Shown: piece by piece, positions 6,922 to 10,745 of the stretch | Layout of the letters: each line of letters begins with the position of its first letter | Position numbering within the stretch: position 1 is the stretch's first letter | Assembly: GCA_947174725.1 (NCBI GenBank) | Contig: CAMWKA010000034.1 | Coordinates: 1 to 10,745, forward strand | DNA: 10,745 nt | Origin: an uncultured Lachnospiraceae bacterium | GTDB lineage: Bacteria; Bacillota; Clostridia; Lachnospirales; Lachnospiraceae | Direction: 5' to 3' | Notes under the pieces: model-generated | What the model was told of the DNA's origin: nothing | The model's input: the letters and a program-made list of their open reading frames with translations, nothing else | Database searches by the model: none | Made by a program: the position numbers and the translations under genes

Positions 6922-9900
6922 ATGGCTGGCGTTACCTATACAGAAGAACAACAGAAAGCCATTCAGACCAGAAATGCCAACCTTCTGGTCTCAGCGGCGG
7001 CGGGAAGCGGCAAGACGGCAGTGCTGACGGAACGGATCATTTCCCTGATTACGGACAAGGAGCATCCGGTTGATATTGACCGAATGCTTGTGGTGACGTT
7101 TACCAAAGCTTCCGCTGCAGAGATGCGGGAGAGAATCGGCAAAGCTATCAATGAAAGACTGGAGCAGACACCGGAGGACGGTCACCTGTTGCGACAGATG
7201 GCGCTGCTTTATAATGCCCAGATCACCACCATAGATAGTTTCTGCCTCTATCTGCTTCGGAATAACTTTGGGGATATCGGACTGGATCCTGCTTTTCGGG
7301 TGATGGAACAGGGAGAACAGAAGCTTCTGATGAAGGATACGATGGACGAGCTGCTGGAGGAACGGTATCAGGATAAAGAGAATCAGGATTTCTTTCTGCT
7401 GGCGGAATGTTATGGGGAGAATGGAAAGGACGATCTTTTAGAGGAAATCACGCTCTCACTTTATGATTATGCCATGAGCCATCCATATCCGCTGGACTGG
7501 CTGGAGAATGCGGCAAAAAGTTATGCTGTGGAGACTTTTGAGGAACTGGAGCAGAAAGAATGGTGGAAGGATTGGCTGGCGGAAAATGAACGGTTGATAG
7601 AACAGGGACTTACGATTACAGAGGAAGCGGAGGGATTTTGCCGGGAATCAGATGGTCCGCTGGCATATCTGCCGGCGATTGAAGCGCAGAAGTCGCTGCT
7701 GACGGAATTGAAGGGAAATCGGGCATTTGACCGCAGATATGAGATTTTACACGGGGCGGAGATTCCGGGCTTTGGAAGGGCAAAGAAAACGGATGATAAA
7801 GAACTCTGCGACAGAGTGAAGGCCTGTCGGGAAAGTGTAAAGAAGATTCTGGAACGGTTGTCCGGTTGTTATTATGATACGTCGGAACATATCCTTGCCG
7901 CGCAGAAAGGGTCGAAAGCGGCAGCAGGAGCTCTGATACGTCTTGCGGAGGATTTTATAGAGCGTTTTGGACGTTATAAGCGGGAGAGAAATGTTGTGGA
8001 TTTTTCTGATATGGAGCATCTTGCGCTTGAAGTTCTTCTGCAAAAATCAGAGGATGGGACGCTGGTTCCCACAAGGGCGGCGAAGGAATATCAGGATTAC
8101 TTTGACTGCGTAATGGTGGATGAATATCAGGATAGCAATTATGTTCAGGAGTATCTCTTAAAGACGGTTGCCAGAGAGGATAATTATTTTATGGTAGGCG
8201 ATGTGAAACAGAGCATCTACCGTTTCCGTCTGGCCAGACCGGAGATCTTTATGAAGAAATATGCGCTTTTCAAGGAAGAAGCGGCGGGCAATATTCGTAT
8301 TGATCTGAACCGCAATTTCAGAAGCCGCAGGGAAGTGCTGGAAAGCGTCAATGATGTCTTTGAAAAGATCATGACCGGAAAAAGTGCGGGCGTGTCTTAT
8401 GACGAGCGGGCAAGACTGTATCCGGGAGCGGAATATCCTGTGGTCGAAGGACAAAGTCAGAATACGGAGCTGGTTCTGATCGAAAAGCCAAAGGAATATG
8501 ATGACACCATAGAAGCAGGGAATGCAAAAGAACTGGAGGCATATTATATTGCCGGCAGGATACGGGATATGATGAAGCGGCATTTTCAAATCTATGATTC
8601 CAAAAGCAAAACTGCCAGAGCGGTGTCTTACGCGGATATTGTGATTCTGCTGCGCGCCATGGACGATCAGGAAGAGGCGCTGCGCAAGGTTTTTGAAAAG
8701 CAGGGAATCCCGGTATATTCTGCAACAAAAACAGGATATTTTTCCACATTGGAAGTGAGGACGATCATGAGTGCCCTTCAGGTACTGGACAATCCCCGGC
8801 AGGATATTCCGTTGTATGGCATGATGACTTCTTATATCGGCGGTTTTACGGAGGAGGAAGCGGCAGAGATCAAGTCAGGAAGAAACCGTAAGGACGGGGA
8901 CAGATGCCTGTATGATGATGTGTGCAGCTATCGGGAAGATACCGCCGCAAAGCCATTGGAGGCGAAGACCGCCGCCCTGCTTGATATGATTGCAAAGTAC
9001 CGCAGGAAGGCAAAATATACCGGCATCAGGGAACTGCTGGAGGAACTCTATGAAAAGACCGGTTATCTGGACTATGTCACAGCGCTTCCGGGAGGGACGC
9101 AGCGAAGAGCCAATCTGATGATGCTTTTGGAACGGGCGTCCGATTTTGAAGCGACGAGTTATCATGGTCTGTTTCATTTTGTCCGCTATATCAGCCAGCT
9201 GAAAGCGCAGGAGGTGGACTATGGGGAAGCGGGCATATTGGATGAGCATGCGGATGTGGTCAGGATCATGACCATCCATAAGAGCAAGGGTTTGGAGTTC
9301 CCTGTTTGCTTTTTGTGCGGATTGGGTAAGAAGATCAATCGGAGAGATGTTTCAAAGCCTGTGTTGTTGGAGTCAGAGTATGGTATTGGACTGGATCATA
9401 TCGATCCGCTGCTTCGTGTCAGGAGACCTACGATATTGAAAAAAGCGATTGCTGATAAGATCCTGACGGATGCAATTTCAGAAGAAATGAGGATCCTGTA
9501 TGTCGCTATGACGCGGGCGAAGGAAAAGCTGATCATGACCGGAAGTGTCAACGATTTTGAAAAGACGATGGAAAAATGGAAGAAGGGCGGATCCGCGGAT
9601 TATGATAATATCCTGCAGTACTCAACATATCTGGACTTTTTATTGGCGGCTTATCTTGGAAGCGGAAAGGGAGAAAAATATATCTTAAGCAGTAAAATGG
9701 AAGAGATGATAGCGCATACACAGAGAGACGACCTTGTAACCACGCTGTCAAAAGAAGCGTTGAAGGATATCGGGATACAGTCCGATCCTTCCTGGGAGAA
9801 GGTTTTAGAGGAACGCTTTTCCGTAACCTATCCATATCCGGAACTGGCGGGATTGTATACAAAGACTACGGTATCGGAATTGAAAAAGGCGGCTTATGAG

Positions 9901-10569
9901 GACACGGAAGCCTATCAGATGTTTGATACGCAGCAGAAAGAGGCGTATGTGCCGAAGTTTATACGGGGAGAGGAGGAAGCCTCTCTGGGGAGTAAGCGTG
10001 GAACGGCAGTTCACAGAATCATGGAGTTGATAGAATACAGGGAATTATGGAGTATCCATGAAGATGCTGGAGTCTTATCGGAAGGTCTTAGGCAGAGAGA
10101 GGGAAAAACGGATCAGAAAGTGTTGGAAGATCAGGTCAGGCGGATCATGGAAAAAAATATTGTGTCCGGCAAGCTGACAAAAGAAGCGGCAGAGCTGATC
10201 AATGTCCGAAAATGCGCGCGTTTTCTCGCCTCTGATCTTGCAGGACGGATGATCAAGGCTGACAGGGAAGGAAAATTATATAAGGAAAAATCTTTTTTCA
10301 TAGGGATTCCCGCAAAGGAGCTTAAGGAAGAATTTCCGCAGGAGGAGACGGTTCTGGTACAGGGGGTGATTGACGTCTATTTTGAGGAAGAGGACGGACT
10401 GGTACTGCTGGATTATAAGACAGACAGGGTAGCGGAAGCGGAGGAACTGAGGTCAAGATATCATATCCAGATGGAACTGTATGCCCGCGCGCTGGAGCAG
10501 ATCACACAAAAATCCGTGAAGGAAAGGCTGATTTATTCTTTTTCATTGGAAACTTCCCTGAAGGTCTGA
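6922..10569 (+). CDS. addA: ATP-dependent helicase/nuclease subunit A
   Basis: AddA is the motor and 3'-strand nuclease of AddAB. It is a UvrD-like SF1A helicase that moves 3' to 5', fused to a RecB-type nuclease domain. The 1215-residue length is close to B. subtilis AddA (~1232). Motifs in order: Q motif YTEEQQKAIQ (6-15); Walker A AAAGSGKT (25-32); Ia VVTFTKASA (57-65); II DEYQD (400-404); III GDVKQSIYRFR (426-436); IV LNRNFRSR (462-469); V TIHKSKGLEF (784-793); VI LYVAMTRA (859-866). The nuclease has GTAVHRIMELIE (His1031), Asp1151 and LDYKTD (Asp1164, Lys1166). All appear intact, so the enzyme should be active. The ATG at 6922 has AAGGA at 6911-6915, and addB ends 15 bp before, so both subunits come from one message. 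No clear terminator follows the TGA stop at 10567-10569. Confidence 0.97.
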   Translation: MAGVTYTEEQQKAIQTRNANLLVSAAAGSGKTAVLTERIISLITDKEHPVDIDRMLVVTFTKASAAEMRERIGKAINERLEQTPEDGHLLRQMALLYNAQITTIDSFCLYLLRNNFGDIGLDPAFRVMEQGEQKLLMKDTMDELLEERYQDKENQDFFLLAECYGENGKDDLLEEITLSLYDYAMSHPYPLDWLENAAKSYAVETFEELEQKEWWKDWLAENERLIEQGLTITEEAEGFCRESDGPLAYLPAIEAQKSLLTELKGNRAFDRRYEILHGAEIPGFGRAKKTDDKELCDRVKACRESVKKILERLSGCYYDTSEHILAAQKGSKAAAGALIRLAEDFIERFGRYKRERNVVDFSDMEHLALEVLLQKSEDGTLVPTRAAKEYQDYFDCVMVDEYQDSNYVQEYLLKTVAREDNYFMVGDVKQSIYRFRLARPEIFMKKYALFKEEAAGNIRIDLNRNFRSRREVLESVNDVFEKIMTGKSAGVSYDERARLYPGAEYPVVEGQSQNTELVLIEKPKEYDDTIEAGNAKELEAYYIAGRIRDMMKRHFQIYDSKSKTARAVSYADIVILLRAMDDQEEALRKVFEKQGIPVYSATKTGYFSTLEVRTIMSALQVLDNPRQDIPLYGMMTSYIGGFTEEEAAEIKSGRNRKDGDRCLYDDVCSYREDTAAKPLEAKTAALLDMIAKYRRKAKYTGIRELLEELYEKTGYLDYVTALPGGTQRRANLMMLLERASDFEATSYHGLFHFVRYISQLKAQEVDYGEAGILDEHADVVRIMTIHKSKGLEFPVCFLCGLGKKINRRDVSKPVLLESEYGIGLDHIDPLLRVRRPTILKKAIADKILTDAISEEMRILYVAMTRAKEKLIMTGSVNDFEKTMEKWKKGGSADYDNILQYSTYLDFLLAAYLGSGKGEKYILSSKMEEMIAHTQRDDLVTTLSKEALKDIGIQSDPSWEKVLEERFSVTYPYPELAGLYTKTTVSELKKAAYEDTEAYQMFDTQQKEAYVPKFIRGEEEASLGSKRGTAVHRIMELIEYRELWSIHEDAGVLSEGLRQREGKTDQKVLEDQVRRIMEKNIVSGKLTKEAAELINVRKCARFLASDLAGRMIKADREGKLYKEKSFFIGIPAKELKEEFPQEETVLVQGVIDVYFEEEDGLVLLDYKTDRVAEAEELRSRYHIQMELYARALEQITQKSVKERLIYSFSLETSLKV

Positions 10570-10618
10570 TAGGAAAGAAACGATACTGAAGAATGCGTCC
10601 GGAAAGCACAAAAAACAA

Positions 10619-10647
10619 TAGCCAAAAGTGTATTTATTTGTTATAAT
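10619..10647 (+). promoter_or_regulatory. Extended -10 promoter downstream of addA
   Basis: TATAAT (10642-10647) is preceded by TG plus one base (10639-10641), a textbook extended -10. A weak -35, TAGCCA (10619-10624), stands 17 bp upstream. Transcription would begin near 10654 and run through the hairpin at 10680-10730 towards a gene beyond the right edge. It lies in the 176-bp stretch after addA. Confidence 0.6.
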
Positions 10648-10679
10648 GTACGCGAAAGCAATGAGCAGTGCGCGAATGA

Positions 10680-10730
10680 ATGAAATCATTTGCCGCCGGA
10701 AGCTTGCTTCCGGGCGGAATATGATTTCAT
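10680..10730. repeat. Large near-perfect inverted repeat (51-nt hairpin)
   Basis: The outer arms ATGAAATCAT (10680-10689) and ATGATTTCAT (10721-10730) are perfectly complementary over 10 bp. After a 3-nt by 3-nt internal loop, CCGCC pairs with GGCGG and GGAAG pairs with CTTCC around a CTTG loop, with one bulged G. That gives 20 Watson-Crick pairs in all. No T-run follows within the 15 bases left, so it is not an obvious terminator. It could be a leader RNA structure, a dispersed palindromic element or a protein-binding site. Confidence 0.85.
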
Positions 10731-10745
10731 GAGTGAGCATAGGGC

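Noticed and set aside
6831..7073. 80-codon + strand frame bridging addB and addA
   Set aside because: It overlaps both real genes out of frame, including the AddA Walker A coding region. There is no independent evidence for translation.
10543..10740. 65-codon hydrophobic ORF on the - strand at the right end
   Set aside because: It overlaps the end of addA and reads through the palindrome and the promoter. It has no convincing ribosome binding site or recognisable family.

Overview
The window looks like part of a chromosome from a low-to-mid GC Firmicute of the class Clostridia, probably Lachnospiraceae-like. The grounds are the AddAB-type (not RecBCD) recombination nuclease, the GatCAB amidotransferase, strong GGAGG-type ribosome binding sites, sigma-A style promoters and the style of the protein sequences. 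The placement is inferred from the sequence only. All recognised genes lie on the + strand and there is no sign of a phage, IS element, CRISPR array, tRNA or rRNA.

Layout: 1-1019 is the 3' two thirds of gatA and 1025-2470 is gatB, tightly coupled (5 bp apart). Together with a gatC that should lie upstream they make the Glu-tRNA(Gln)/Asp-tRNA(Asn) amidotransferase. An AT-rich 99 bp gap (2471-2569) carries a good sigma-A type promoter that starts a new transcription unit. The first gene of that unit (2570-3259, TTG start) encodes a 229-residue protein that reads as a diverged ECF-like sigma factor. A 107 bp gap (3260-3366) holds two hairpins, the second terminator-like, and a consensus -10 box. 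Then come addB (3367-6906, GTG start) and addA (6922-10569, 15 bp gap), which encode the two subunits of the helicase-nuclease that resects double-strand breaks for RecA loading. The last 176 bp (10570-10745) hold an extended -10 promoter, a 23-codon ORF without a clear Shine-Dalgarno, and a large 51-nt hairpin. They look like the leader of a downstream gene or a dispersed palindromic element.

How the genes work together: gatA-gatB is translation housekeeping and addB-addA is DNA repair. They appear to be neighbours rather than one pathway. The least understood parts are the sigma-like protein placed directly ahead of addBA, the hairpin pair between them, and the structured leader at the right edge. 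AddA and AddB both keep their key motifs. AddB also carries two in-frame 18-bp tandem repeats and a Gly/Ser/Glu-rich insert. No gene-free stretch exceeds 300 bases.
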